In this document: positions 48,986 through 59,158 of the stretch, in pieces
Layout of the letters: the number at the start of each line of letters is the position of its first letter
How positions within the stretch are numbered: the first letter of the stretch is position 1
Assembly: GCF_017353255.1 (NCBI RefSeq)
Contig: NZ_JAFMYU010000006.1
Coordinates: forward strand, 124,001-188,000
Source: Fibrella aquatilis
GTDB taxonomy: Bacteria; Bacteroidota; Bacteroidia; Cytophagales; Spirosomataceae
Reading direction: 5' to 3'
DNA: 64,000 nt
Notes under the pieces: model-generated
The model's input: the letters and a program-made list of their open reading frames with translations, nothing else
What the model was told of the DNA's origin: nothing
Databases searched by the model: none
Program-made: the position numbers and the translations under genes

Positions 48986-49705
48986 ATGCCGCACAATGCC
49001 CATTCCTGCGTTATTGTTGACGATAATGAGATTGATCGGCTCACGGCCCTTGCTCATGCCCGGCAGTACCCATTGCTCAACGTGGTGGGCGCGTTTGAAT
49101 CAGCTACGGAAGCCCTTTCCGTTCTGCAAAATCAGCCCGTCGATGTCCTGCTGCTCGACGTGGATATGCCGGGCCTGAACGGGCTGGAACTCCGGGCAAG
49201 CCTGATGCAGGTGCCGGTTTGTGTGTTCATTACCGCTTACCCCGACTATGCCGCCGAGAGTTTCGCCGTCGATGCCTTCGATTATCTGGTGAAGCCCCTC
49301 CGGCGCGACCGCTTTGCCCACACCATGAGCCGGGTGGCCGCTTTTTTCGAGCTAACCCGCAAAGCCCAGCTGTTCGACCTGAGCCTTGGTACCGATACGG
49401 TGTTTATCAAAGATGGCCACGAGCAAATCAAGCTGAACCTGCACGAGATTGTCTATCTGGAAGGGCTAAAAGACTACACGCGCCTCGTCACGGCGACGCA
49501 TCACTACACGGTGTTGTCGTCTATCGGGAATCTGTTGCAGCGCAAACCGTTTGGTTCGTTCGTACGGATTCATCGGAGTTATGCGGTGCAACGCCATTAC
49601 ATTGACCGGGTTAGCGCGCAACAAGTTCAGGCGCAACAGTTTACGCTACCCGTTGGGCGAAGCTACAAAGCTGTGTTAAGTGACATTGACATGAAAAACG
49701 GCTGA
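48986..49705 (+). CDS. LytTR-family response regulator
   Basis: 239 residues. Receiver domain with D12/D13, Asp58 (LLLDVDMPG), Thr83 and Lys103 (DYLVKPL); LytTR domain about 140-235 (FIKDGHEQIKLNLHEIVYLEGLKDYTRL, FVRIHRSYAVQRHYIDRVS). First gene of a pair with the TPR kinase 3 bp downstream. Start ATG 48986 fits the promoter; the GTG at 48983 is in frame. Confidence 0.92.
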   Translation: MPHNAHSCVIVDDNEIDRLTALAHARQYPLLNVVGAFESATEALSVLQNQPVDVLLLDVDMPGLNGLELRASLMQVPVCVFITAYPDYAAESFAVDAFDYLVKPLRRDRFAHTMSRVAAFFELTRKAQLFDLSLGTDTVFIKDGHEQIKLNLHEIVYLEGLKDYTRLVTATHHYTVLSSIGNLLQRKPFGSFVRIHRSYAVQRHYIDRVSAQQVQAQQFTLPVGRSYKAVLSDIDMKNG

Positions 49706-49708
49706 CGC

Positions 49709-51745
49709 ATGCCCCGAATAGTACTCCTCTTCTTTCTCCTGCCATCTGCCCTCTTCGCCCAAAAGCAGGGTCGCGCGCTCATCGACTCGCTGGTGGCTGA
49801 GCTTCCCAAAGCGGCTACCGATACCGTGAAGGGTCGATTATACCGGGTCATTGCCGAAGAGTGTTTTTTTACAAACGTCGATCAGGCATTGCACTACAGT
49901 CAACTGGGCCTGCAACACACCACCCGCATGAAGTGGCAACGGGGTATTGGGGTGTTCAACGGATACATTGGCCGGGCCTACAGCGACAAAGGCAACTACG
50001 ACTCCTGCCGCCACTACTTTCTGAAAGCCATTGCTATATACAAAACGCTGGACGATACCTGGAACCTGGCCAGCACGACCAACAATCTTGGCGTAGCCGA
50101 ACAGAATATCCGTTCTGATTATCCGGCAGCTACGCGCTACTACTTTGAGGGCCTGAAACAGGCCGAGAAAACGGGCGATAACTACCTGATAGGGCTGTGT
50201 TTAGACAATATTTCGGAGATCTACCGGATTCAGAAAAACGTTCCGAAAGCGCTGCAATTTGGGCAACGGGCGTTGACGTTGCGCCAGCAACAACGCAATC
50301 ATGACATCAACGCCCGGCGTGAATTGGCCGCTTCGCTCACGAGCATGGCCGCTTTGTACACGCAGATGGAAAATTGGCCCAAAGCCAGACAATACGGCTT
50401 GCAGGCGTTGGCCGTCCATAAGCAAATAGACAACAAAGACGGTCTGGCCAGAACCTACGGCAATTTGTCTGTAGCCATGCAACGCGACTACGACAAAAAG
50501 ATCGACTACGCCCTGCGCGCCAAACGTCTTTGGGATGCCATCAACCCCCGCCACCTCGATGCCGTCAATAATCTGGCCAACCTCGGCGTGGCGTATTTTG
50601 ATCTGGTTCGTTATCCCAACGCAAGCACAACCATCATTCAACCCACCGACCGCACCGCCCGGCTGCAATTGGCCGAACACTACTTAACCGAAGCTATCCG
50701 GCTCAGTGCGGACAAGGGCGAAGTGGGCGATCAGGCCCATTTCCGGGGGAATCTGGCCGAGCTACAGGCGTTAACGGGCAATTACAAAGGGGCTTACCAA
50801 AACTTTCGCGCCTATCAGGCAGTACAGGACTCGCTGTATTCGCAGGAAAGCAAGAACAAAATTGCCGGGCTGGAAGGAAAACGAGAAATCGATCTGCGCG
50901 ATAAGCAACTGGAGATCAACCGCCTAACCATTGCCAACCAACACCGCCAACAACTTGCCCTGACTGGCGGTTTGGTGCTATTCCTGGTGATTGGGGGGTT
51001 GCTCTACTGGCAAAACCGCACTCGCAAACGCACCAACACCACGCTGCTCCGGCTCAATGGCGAACTCGACGAGGCCAACCGGGTGAAGGCCCGGTTCTTT
51101 GCCATCCTGAGCCACGACCTGCGCGGCCCCGTGGCCAACCTGATTAGTTTTCTGCACCTTCAGCGCGAAAGCCCCGACCTGCTCCCGCCCGATCAGGTGG
51201 CCCGCCATGAGCGAAACATCACCGAAGCCGCCGAGGGGCTGCTCGACACCATGGAATCGATGCTTCTGTGGAGCAAGGGGCAAATGCAGCATTTCAAACC
51301 CGACGTAAAGCAAATTCCGGTCGAAACGCTCTTTGGTTACCTGCAACGGCTTTTTGCGGGGGTAGCGAACGTTCAGCTTAGCTTCGACGCGCCGGATAGC
51401 TTACTGGTGGCGACCGACGAAGACTACCTCCGCACGATCATGCAAAACCTCACCAGCAACGCCATAAACGCCCTCAAAGACACCCCCAACCCCACCGGCG
51501 GTGATGCTCAAATTCACTGGCAGGCTTACTCCAAAAAGGGTCAGATTATACTGGCTATCAGCGACAATGGCCCCGGTATGTCCCACAGTCAGTTAACAGC
51601 CCTCTACACCGACGACGCGGCCATCAGCGGCAAAAGCGGGCTGGGCCTGCACCTGATTCGCGATTTGGCCCGCGCCATTTCCTGTCAGATCAGCGTTCAG
51701 TCTCAGCCCGGGGTTGGTACAGAATTCCGGCTGGCGTTTTCATGA
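49709..51745 (+). CDS. TPR-containing periplasmic sensor histidine kinase (HisKA type)
   Basis: 678 residues. Signal peptide (to about LFAQ), a periplasmic TPR array (about 30-370; repeats such as ASTTNNLGVAEQ and ARTYGNLSVAMQ), a short coiled coil, one membrane segment (about 413-430, LALTGGLVLFLVIGGLLYW), a HisKA domain with His469 (FFAILSHDLRGPVANLISF) and an HATPase domain (NLTSNAINALKD, DNGPGM, GKSGLGLHLIRDLA). All kinase residues are present. Pairing of a HisKA kinase with a LytTR regulator is atypical, since LytTR regulators usually go with LytS-type kinases. Confidence 0.92.
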   Translation: MPRIVLLFFLLPSALFAQKQGRALIDSLVAELPKAATDTVKGRLYRVIAEECFFTNVDQALHYSQLGLQHTTRMKWQRGIGVFNGYIGRAYSDKGNYDSCRHYFLKAIAIYKTLDDTWNLASTTNNLGVAEQNIRSDYPAATRYYFEGLKQAEKTGDNYLIGLCLDNISEIYRIQKNVPKALQFGQRALTLRQQQRNHDINARRELAASLTSMAALYTQMENWPKARQYGLQALAVHKQIDNKDGLARTYGNLSVAMQRDYDKKIDYALRAKRLWDAINPRHLDAVNNLANLGVAYFDLVRYPNASTTIIQPTDRTARLQLAEHYLTEAIRLSADKGEVGDQAHFRGNLAELQALTGNYKGAYQNFRAYQAVQDSLYSQESKNKIAGLEGKREIDLRDKQLEINRLTIANQHRQQLALTGGLVLFLVIGGLLYWQNRTRKRTNTTLLRLNGELDEANRVKARFFAILSHDLRGPVANLISFLHLQRESPDLLPPDQVARHERNITEAAEGLLDTMESMLLWSKGQMQHFKPDVKQIPVETLFGYLQRLFAGVANVQLSFDAPDSLLVATDEDYLRTIMQNLTSNAINALKDTPNPTGGDAQIHWQAYSKKGQIILAISDNGPGMSHSQLTALYTDDAAISGKSGLGLHLIRDLARAISCQISVQSQPGVGTEFRLAFS

Positions 51746-51762
51746 TGTATTCAACGGGGCTG

Positions 51763-52611
51763 CTAATGCAGGGTCCAGTTGATGGCGTTTTCCAGCAGCC
51801 GCACGAAGGCCGGGTCCTGCCAGGCGTCTTTGGCATGGCCCATGGAGGTATAGAACGTTTTGCCTTTGCCCACCGACCGGCACCAGGCTACGGGGTGGTA
51901 CTTGCCCATGCCAAAGTTTTTGTCCTTCACCCAGAGGATATTGCCATTGGGAACAATATGGGTACCGTCTATATACGACACGATCTGAACGTCCTTGGGC
52001 TGTCCCTGGAAAACGTACCACTCGTCGGTATGCCCCCAGGAAGCAGGCAACTGACGGGTCAGGGTCGAGTCAACGGCGGTTTCCACGTGTACATCGGCCT
52101 GCTGAAACTGGGGACTGAGCGGGTGGTGGGAAAAACGAGTGCCCAGCAAGTGCTGCTCGTACCACGGCCAATGGTGCGACCCGTCGCCGGCACCGTGAAT
52201 ACCCAGCAACGCGCCACCCGCTTCTACGTACTGGCTCAGGGTCTGCTGCTGGGCCTCATTGAGCACCGGACCAGTCGAATTGTTGAAGATAACGGCCTTG
52301 AAATGAGTCAGTTGCTCTGGGTTAAAAACACCTCCGTCCTCTGTTTCATACACAAACCAGCCATATTGCCGGGCCATCGCCGAAAAAACGGGTAACGACG
52401 CCTCAATCGATTCGCCATGCCGGAAGGCGGTTGTTTTCGAGAAAACCAGGATAGCCGGTTGGTTTGGTGGGAAGGTAATAACGGGTTTTTCGGTTTCATA
52501 GGATACCGGAAAGCCGTTCTGGACTTTGTAGATAAATAAACCGCCTGCTGCCACAACCAGCAGGATAAGGCCCAGCAGGGTCCAGCCAATGACTTTAGCA
52601 ATTCGTTTCAT
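51763..52611 (-). CDS. ThuA-like domain protein, membrane-anchored
   Basis: 282 residues. One N-terminal membrane segment (VIGWTLLGLILLVVAAGGLFIY), then a ThuA class-I glutamine amidotransferase-like fold: AILVFSKTTAFRHGESIEASLPVF, GGALLGIHGAGDGSHHWPWYEQHLLGTRFSHHP, HTDEWYVF, and YHPVAWCRSVGKGKTFYTSMGHAKDAW. Catalytic Cys of true amidotransferases is absent, as in the family. Probably involved in carbohydrate use; precise role unknown. Confidence 0.9.
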   Translation of the reverse strand: MKRIAKVIGWTLLGLILLVVAAGGLFIYKVQNGFPVSYETEKPVITFPPNQPAILVFSKTTAFRHGESIEASLPVFSAMARQYGWFVYETEDGGVFNPEQLTHFKAVIFNNSTGPVLNEAQQQTLSQYVEAGGALLGIHGAGDGSHHWPWYEQHLLGTRFSHHPLSPQFQQADVHVETAVDSTLTRQLPASWGHTDEWYVFQGQPKDVQIVSYIDGTHIVPNGNILWVKDKNFGMGKYHPVAWCRSVGKGKTFYTSMGHAKDAWQDPAFVRLLENAINWTLH

Positions 52612-52684
52612 GTTGGTACGGTAGGTTAAATTAAACGAGTAAGACGCTTCCTCTTTTTTCTACCCTTCACTTAACCGTTCAATC

Positions 52685-54343
52685 ATGAAACCGTCGAGAC
52701 GCAATTTCATACAATCGCTGGGTGTGGGTGCTGCCAGCCTGAGCATCGCCCAGCAGGCCACGGCCACCGGTACAAAACCGCCCAAAAACTTAAAACCCTC
52801 TGCCGACGATCAGGTGCTGTTTGTAGGCGATACCATTGCCATTGCCAGCACCGAATATGGCAAGGTGCGGGGATGCATTTTGCGGGGCATCCATCAGTTT
52901 CTGGGCATTCCCTACGGTGCCGATACGTCGGGGAAGAACCGGTTTATGCCGCCCCAAAAACCAGCTTCGTGGACCGACGTCCGGCCCGCGCTGTGGTGGG
53001 GAAACTCAGCGCCCCAGATCATGGACAAGCGCTACGCCAATACTTACGCCTCGTTTGTTGACCACTGGAACTACGACGACGTGTCGGAAGACTGCCTGAA
53101 ACTTAACGTCTGGACACCGGCGCTGGACGGTCAAAAACGCCCCGTCGTAGTGTGGCTGCACGGGGGCGGGTTTGTGAATGGCAACGGCATTGAACAGGAC
53201 GGCTATCATGGCGAAAACCTGGCCCGGCTGGGGAACGTGGTGTTCTGTTCGCTCAATCACCGGCTGGGTGCGCTGGGCTACACCAACCTGAAAGCGGCGG
53301 GTAGTAGTGCGGCCTCTGGTAACGTGGGTAATCTGGACATGGTGGCGGCGCTGGAATGGGTCAACGCCAACATTGCCAATTTCGGCGGCGACCCGGCCAA
53401 CGTGACCATCATTGGGCAGTCGGGTGGTGGGGCCAAGGTGACCACGCTGATGAACATGCCCGCTGCGAAAGGGCTGTTTCATAAGGCCGTAGCGCTGAGC
53501 GGCAGTTCGCTGGCGGGAACTAACAAAGAATACGCCGAAAAGCTGGGCCTGAAAGTGATGGAAGAAGCAGGTTTAAAACCCGGCGAGGTGGATAAGCTCC
53601 AGCAGATTCCGTGGCGTGAGTACATCGACATTGCCAACCGGGCCGTGGACAAAATGACCGACGAAGCCAAACGCCTCAACATTCAGCGCGGCGGGTACGC
53701 CCCCGTGGCCGACGGAACGTACCTGGCCGAGGGCACTTTCTTCACCGATCCCAACCATTTCTCGGCCACTATTCCGCTGCTGATTTGCTCTACCTTCCAC
53801 GAGCAAAGCCCCAGCCGGACCGACGCCAAACTAGAGACCATCACGCTCGACGAGGTCAAGGAGAAAGTCAAACCCCGTTTCGGCGACAAGGCGGGTGAAA
53901 TCGTAGATGCCTACGCCAAAAACTTCCCGAAGGCCCGTCCCATTGAGCTATGGTCGCTGATTGTCTCGAACCGCAAGAACGCCATCGCCACCGCCGACGC
54001 GAAGGTGACGGGCCAGAAAGCGCCCGTTTACGTGGCCTGGTTTGGCTGGCAACCGCCCCTATTCGACGGCCGTATGCGCGCTTTCCACTGCGACGATATC
54101 TGCTTCTGGTTTTACAACACCGACCTCATGCTGACCCACACGGGCGGCGGCAAACGGCCCCGTACCCTCTCGGAGAAAATGGCGCGGTCGTTCCTGAATT
54201 TCATGAAAACCGGCAACCCCAACGGCGGCGGTTTACCCACCTGGAAACCCTACACCGTCCAGCACGGCGAAACCATGATCCTCGACGACCTCCCCGCCCT
54301 GGCCAACGACCCCGACCGCGAGGCACGCAAAGCGTTGGTGTAG
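52685..54343 (+). CDS. carboxylesterase type B, Tat-exported
   Basis: 552 residues. Tat-like signal (SRRNFIQSLGVGAASLSIAQQA). Type-B esterase blocks: GIPYGADTSGKNRF, EDCLKLNVWTP, VVWLHGGGFVNGNG (oxyanion hole) and nucleophile GQSGGGAK, with Ala replaced by Gly relative to the usual GESAGA. Later Glu (STFHEQSPS) and His (FHCDDICFWF). Broad ester hydrolase of the periplasm; substrate unknown. Confidence 0.88.
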   Translation: MKPSRRNFIQSLGVGAASLSIAQQATATGTKPPKNLKPSADDQVLFVGDTIAIASTEYGKVRGCILRGIHQFLGIPYGADTSGKNRFMPPQKPASWTDVRPALWWGNSAPQIMDKRYANTYASFVDHWNYDDVSEDCLKLNVWTPALDGQKRPVVVWLHGGGFVNGNGIEQDGYHGENLARLGNVVFCSLNHRLGALGYTNLKAAGSSAASGNVGNLDMVAALEWVNANIANFGGDPANVTIIGQSGGGAKVTTLMNMPAAKGLFHKAVALSGSSLAGTNKEYAEKLGLKVMEEAGLKPGEVDKLQQIPWREYIDIANRAVDKMTDEAKRLNIQRGGYAPVADGTYLAEGTFFTDPNHFSATIPLLICSTFHEQSPSRTDAKLETITLDEVKEKVKPRFGDKAGEIVDAYAKNFPKARPIELWSLIVSNRKNAIATADAKVTGQKAPVYVAWFGWQPPLFDGRMRAFHCDDICFWFYNTDLMLTHTGGGKRPRTLSEKMARSFLNFMKTGNPNGGGLPTWKPYTVQHGETMILDDLPALANDPDREARKALV

Positions 54344-54448
54344 AGGGGTTTGTTGACGAAATATTATAGTCAGTTAGTAAAGTTATTTGCTCTTAGCTGT
54401 CTGGCTAGGATGCTCTGACTAAAGACTAACCGGGTGAATTACATGGCG

Positions 54449-54668
54449 CGTTTCCATCTGGTGTAGCTGCTTGTCCCATCGGGACATCATGGCGTAGCGT
54501 CGGTAGAAAAATGGCCTCGAATTGCGCCTGCGTGCCGTAGGTACGCGACGACCGCGCACGTGTAGTAGTGTACCTACGGCACGCGGGAGTAGGAAACCCC
54601 AACCCTACAGCTACCAAAGCTATGCTATTAAATCCCAATGGGATGAGTAGCTACACCAGATGGAAACG
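54449..54668. mobile_element. 220-bp MITE-like nested palindrome
   Basis: Terminal perfect 20-bp inverted repeats (54449-54468 and 54649-54668) enclose a perfect 15-bp stem (54530-54544 with 54570-54584, GCGTGCCGTAGGTAC) and two small palindromes (GTCCCATCGGGAC at 54473-54485; ATCCCAATGGGAT at 54632-54644). No coding frame and no clear target duplication. The motifs resemble dispersed intergenic repeats of Cytophagales. It occupies most of the 374-bp gap 54344-54717, where I see no promoter or gene. Confidence 0.55.
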
Positions 54669-54717
54669 TAGCCGGTAGTACCTCTACATACTTTCAGAAT
54701 GGAGCTGGGTAGCCAGT

Positions 54718-55869
54718 TTATTCTTTCAGGTTGTTGTATTCGGCTTCGGTTACCTGTTGTAGCCAGGTTGTTCGTCCGGTTGCGGTATTGGGCGTTATAG
54801 CCACCTGCGTAAAACCGCTCTGTGGCGAGGCACCATGCCAGTGCGGCACATTGGGCGGACACTTAACGGCATCGCCCTTTCGGAGTACCTGAACCGGTTT
54901 GCCCTTTTCCTGATAATAGCCAACGCCATCGGTAGCCAGCAGCACCTGTCCGCCCGCGTGGGTATGCCAGTACGTTCGGGCACCCGGTTCAAACGTGACC
55001 TGCCCAACCGGCACGTTGAAGGCACTGTCGGCTGGGACGAGCATACGCACCCAGGCGGCTCCGGTGAAATGGGTGGCCGGTAATCGCTCGCCTCTATCGA
55101 GTGTATCGGGCTTGGCCGGCGCAGTTGGGCTGATGGCGGCAGTTACGCCCCCACGAACCACCGCCAGCACTGCCCGCCCGGCTGTGGCCTCGGCTTTGCC
55201 CACGTTTACCTCGATCAGGTCAAGAGCCTGCATGAGTTGAGGTGCCGTAAGGCCCACCCGCAGCCCAATGCCCATGTGCGACTGCATCATGGGTTCTACC
55301 CCGCCCAAGCTACTGAGCACCGCAATGGTTGTCAACTCCCGGTCGGCATAGCTCAGCACGTCGCGCCCGAAAATATCGGCAAACAGGTGTTCTTTCAAAA
55401 ACACGTCTATTTCGGGGCTAAAGGCCGCATACCCCCTGGCGGGGCCGGTTTGTGGCTGGCCGGTAAGCGTTTCCAGCGTTTTTTTGCCCCGTTCGTATTT
55501 GCTCTCGCCACTGGTCGTGGCCGTTGCTTCGTTGCCCGCGACATCGGTAACGCCCCGTTTCTTTCGTTCATCCAGCGTGGCCATAAACGTTTGCAGGCCC
55601 CTGATACTGCGGGGAAAACCACAGTAGGCATACAAATGCACCAGTACTTCCCGGATTTCGCTCACAGTCAGACCTGCCTCCAGCCCCCTAGCCAAAGCTG
55701 CTGGCAGGCGTTGCAGATCGCCTTTGGCAGTTAGGGCCGAGATAACCACAATCTGCTGCTGCCGGGGCGAAAGAGCGGGTTGGTCGGGGTTGCCTTGCGC
55801 GTTTAGCCTGCTGACATTCAGTACCAAAGCAAGCATGGCCATTACGGTAGACACGGCTATTGGTGGCAT
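54718..55869 (-). CDS. carboxymuconolactone decarboxylase-like protein fused to a cupin
   Basis: 383 residues, signal peptide to about LNAQ. Two CMD/AhpD-like domains (45-110, GLTVSEIREVLVHLYAYCGFPRSIRGL; 165-245, ADRELTTIAVLSSLGGVEPMMQSHMGIGL) and a C-terminal cupin (about 275-370: GARTYWHTHAGGQVLLATDG, PPNVPHWHGAS). The first CMD domain has Cys in YAYCG but not the CxxC of AhpD. Common in Bacteroidota redox clusters; the reaction is unknown. Confidence 0.85.
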   Translation of the reverse strand: MPPIAVSTVMAMLALVLNVSRLNAQGNPDQPALSPRQQQIVVISALTAKGDLQRLPAALARGLEAGLTVSEIREVLVHLYAYCGFPRSIRGLQTFMATLDERKKRGVTDVAGNEATATTSGESKYERGKKTLETLTGQPQTGPARGYAAFSPEIDVFLKEHLFADIFGRDVLSYADRELTTIAVLSSLGGVEPMMQSHMGIGLRVGLTAPQLMQALDLIEVNVGKAEATAGRAVLAVVRGGVTAAISPTAPAKPDTLDRGERLPATHFTGAAWVRMLVPADSAFNVPVGQVTFEPGARTYWHTHAGGQVLLATDGVGYYQEKGKPVQVLRKGDAVKCPPNVPHWHGASPQSGFTQVAITPNTATGRTTWLQQVTEAEYNNLKE

Positions 55870-55911
55870 CGTGCGGTGGGTCTGGTGGTGAATCAGCGTG
55901 AAGGAGGCAGC

Positions 55912-56940
<1,029 letters not shown>

Positions 56941-57118
56941 CTACGGGATTATCTATGCCGGGGCCAATGAAAACCAATCAATAGCTTACGAAAATCAAAC
57001 AGGTTATTGTCTCCAGAATCCTCCTCCCAGTTGATAAAACAGAATCAGGCAGGGTGCCACTGAGTTAGGCCATAGTGGCATAGGTGAGCTGGGAAAGCCC
57101 ATACGTAAGCTGGTCTTT

Positions 57119-57151
57119 TTCGGCTACAACGTTCGTAGATTCGGCTACAAC
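57119..57151 (+). promoter_or_regulatory. 12-bp direct repeat at 21-bp period, candidate AraC operator
   Basis: TTCGGCTACAAC at 57119-57130 and 57140-57151, identical over 12 bases. It sits just upstream of a weak -7-like GAACTTTG (57170-57177), where an AraC-family activator would touch RNA polymerase. The operon's second gene (58080) encodes such a regulator. The rest of the 304-bp gap 56899-57202 shows nothing else. Confidence 0.6.
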
Positions 57152-57202
57152 CGGCTGCTTTATAGCAATGAACTTTGTGTTCGTAAACAAACCGATCACG
57201 TT

Positions 57203-58063
57203 ATGATTCTAATTACAGGCGCTACCGGCCACTTAGGCACCTCCGTTATCCAGACTTTATTGACAAAAACCCCGGCCAATGAGGTTGTGGCCCTGGTACG
57301 GAACGAAACCAAAGCCGACCGCTTGGAGCAGCAGGGAGTGAACATCCGGGTGGGCGATTATAACAACACGGAGGCCCTTGACCGGGCTATGCAGGGTGTC
57401 GACAAGGTACTGCTGATTGCTGGTGGCGACGCGCCCAATGGACTGCAACAGCACCAGAACGTGGTCGATGCCGCCAAAAAAGCGGGCGTTGGCTATATGG
57501 CCTACACCAGCCGTTCGCTGAAAGACCCCGACACGCTGGTTAACCAACTCATGATGAGACATTTTGAGACAGAAGATTACATTAAAGCCAGTGGGCTGAC
57601 CTACGCACTACTTCGAAATAGCCTATATATGGACACACTCCCTGTCTTCACGGGGCCAGCCGTTTTCGAGACGGGCATTGCCCTGCCGGCGGGGCAGGGT
57701 CGGGTGGCTTTTGCACTCCGCCGTGAACAGGGCGAAGCCATAGCCAACGTGCTGATGGCGGATGATGGTGCGAACAGAATCTATAATTTCACGGGCAGCG
57801 ACGCCTACTCATTTGATGATGTGGCGGCTGCGCTGACCGAACTATCCGGGAAGCCCGTAACCTATACCAATATCGACCCAACTGTTATGGCCGAACGAAT
57901 GAAGGGGCGTGGAGTGCCCGATACCGCCATTCAACGGACCATCGGGTTTATGACCGACATCAAACATGGGCAGGAGGCACCCGTGAGCACCGACCTGGAA
58001 ACATGGCTCGGCCGCAAACCCGCCTCACTCCGCGACGGTTTACCCACTTTATACACGCTGTAA
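57203..58063 (+). CDS. NmrA-like SDR, NAD(P)H-binding oxidoreductase (QorB-like)
   Basis: 286 residues, atypical SDR. MILITGATGHLGTSVIQTLL (GATGxxG), VALVRNETKADRL and a C-terminal half with DDVAAALTELSGKPVTYTNI. Similar to QorB quinone reductase and NmrA-like redox sensors. First gene of an operon with an AraC regulator 16 bp downstream. Confidence 0.9.
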   Translation: MILITGATGHLGTSVIQTLLTKTPANEVVALVRNETKADRLEQQGVNIRVGDYNNTEALDRAMQGVDKVLLIAGGDAPNGLQQHQNVVDAAKKAGVGYMAYTSRSLKDPDTLVNQLMMRHFETEDYIKASGLTYALLRNSLYMDTLPVFTGPAVFETGIALPAGQGRVAFALRREQGEAIANVLMADDGANRIYNFTGSDAYSFDDVAAALTELSGKPVTYTNIDPTVMAERMKGRGVPDTAIQRTIGFMTDIKHGQEAPVSTDLETWLGRKPASLRDGLPTLYTL

Positions 58064-58079
58064 CGCGCTGACGCTGCCC

Positions 58080-58997
58080 ATGAAACAGACGCAACCCTAT
58101 AAAATCAGGACCATTGCCGAGTACCACCAACTGGTGGGGCTACCCAGGCCAGAGCATCCGCTGATCAGCCTGGTCCGGTTTGACGACATGCGACGGGTAG
58201 CGGGTGGCGAACGGCCGGGTAGCCTGGTGCATGACTTTTATTCCATTGCCCTGAAGCGGGATTTCAACGGCAAGCTGCGATACGGTCAGCAGGAATACGA
58301 CTTCGATGAGGGCGTGATGGTCTTTATATCACCTGGTCAGGTATTTTCCGTCGAAACCGACGAGACGATCCGGCACTCGGGATGGCTGCTTATTGTCCAC
58401 CCCGATTTTCTGTGGAATACCCCGCTGGCCAAAACCATCCGGCAGTACGAATTCTTCAGTTACGAAGTTCATGAAGCCCTGCATCTATCTGAAAAAGAAG
58501 AAGCCACCGTTACAGGTATTTTGCGAAACATTGAGGGGGAGTATCGCGCCAACATCGACCAGTTCAGTCAGGGCGTGATGGTGACGCAGTTGGCGTTACT
58601 ACTGACCTATGCCGAACGGTTTTACCACCGGCAGTTTATCACGCGCAAAATTACCAACCATCAGATTTTGAGTCAGTTAGAAGCTGTTTTGAGAGTATGT
58701 TTCGAGCGTGATACGTTAGCAAAAAACGGCTTGCCTACAGTTCAATACGTGGCTGATGCCCTCAACGTGTCGCCAAACTATCTGAGCAGCCTGCTGACCG
58801 TGCTAACAGGCCAGAGTACGCAGCAGCATATCCACGACAAGCTGATTGAGAAGGCCAAAGAGAAGCTATCTACGACAGAGCTGACCGTAGGCGAAATCGC
58901 CTACGCGCTGGGGTTCGAGCATCCGCAGTCGTTCAACCGGTTGTTCAAAACCAAAACTAACCTGTCGCCATTGGCCTTCCGGCAGTCGTTCAACTAA
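58080..58997 (+). CDS. AraC-family regulator
   Basis: 305 residues. N-terminal cupin-like domain (GVMVFISPGQVFSVETDETIRHSGWLLIVHPDFLW) and C-terminal helix-turn-helix pair (VQYVADALNVSPNYLSSLLTVLTGQSTQQHIHDKLIEKAKEKL; VGEIAYALGFEHPQSFNRLFKTKTNLSPLAFRQ). Probably controls its own operon through repeats 57119-57151. Confidence 0.9.
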   Translation: MKQTQPYKIRTIAEYHQLVGLPRPEHPLISLVRFDDMRRVAGGERPGSLVHDFYSIALKRDFNGKLRYGQQEYDFDEGVMVFISPGQVFSVETDETIRHSGWLLIVHPDFLWNTPLAKTIRQYEFFSYEVHEALHLSEKEEATVTGILRNIEGEYRANIDQFSQGVMVTQLALLLTYAERFYHRQFITRKITNHQILSQLEAVLRVCFERDTLAKNGLPTVQYVADALNVSPNYLSSLLTVLTGQSTQQHIHDKLIEKAKEKLSTTELTVGEIAYALGFEHPQSFNRLFKTKTNLSPLAFRQSFN

Positions 58998-59081
58998 ATA
59001 GGGCGGCTGGTTTAGTGCGTATACTGAACTAGGTGGTCAGTTTGATCAACGCCCTGTGTTTTCGGATCAGTGAGTAGAAAC

Positions 59082-59124
59082 GAAACCCGCCGAAAGACCT
59101 GAAAACGGACTTCTGACGGGTTTC
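59082..59124. terminator. bidirectional hairpin between convergent araC and molybdenum hydroxylase genes
   Basis: Stem 59082-59099 with 59107-59124 (14 of 18 pairs; outer 8 perfect: GAAACCCG/CGGGTTTC), 7-nt loop. It lies between stops at 58997 and 59159. Confidence 0.65.
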
Positions 59125-59158
59125 TGGATGGATAATCAGTGGGGCTAGCCGCCTGCGT

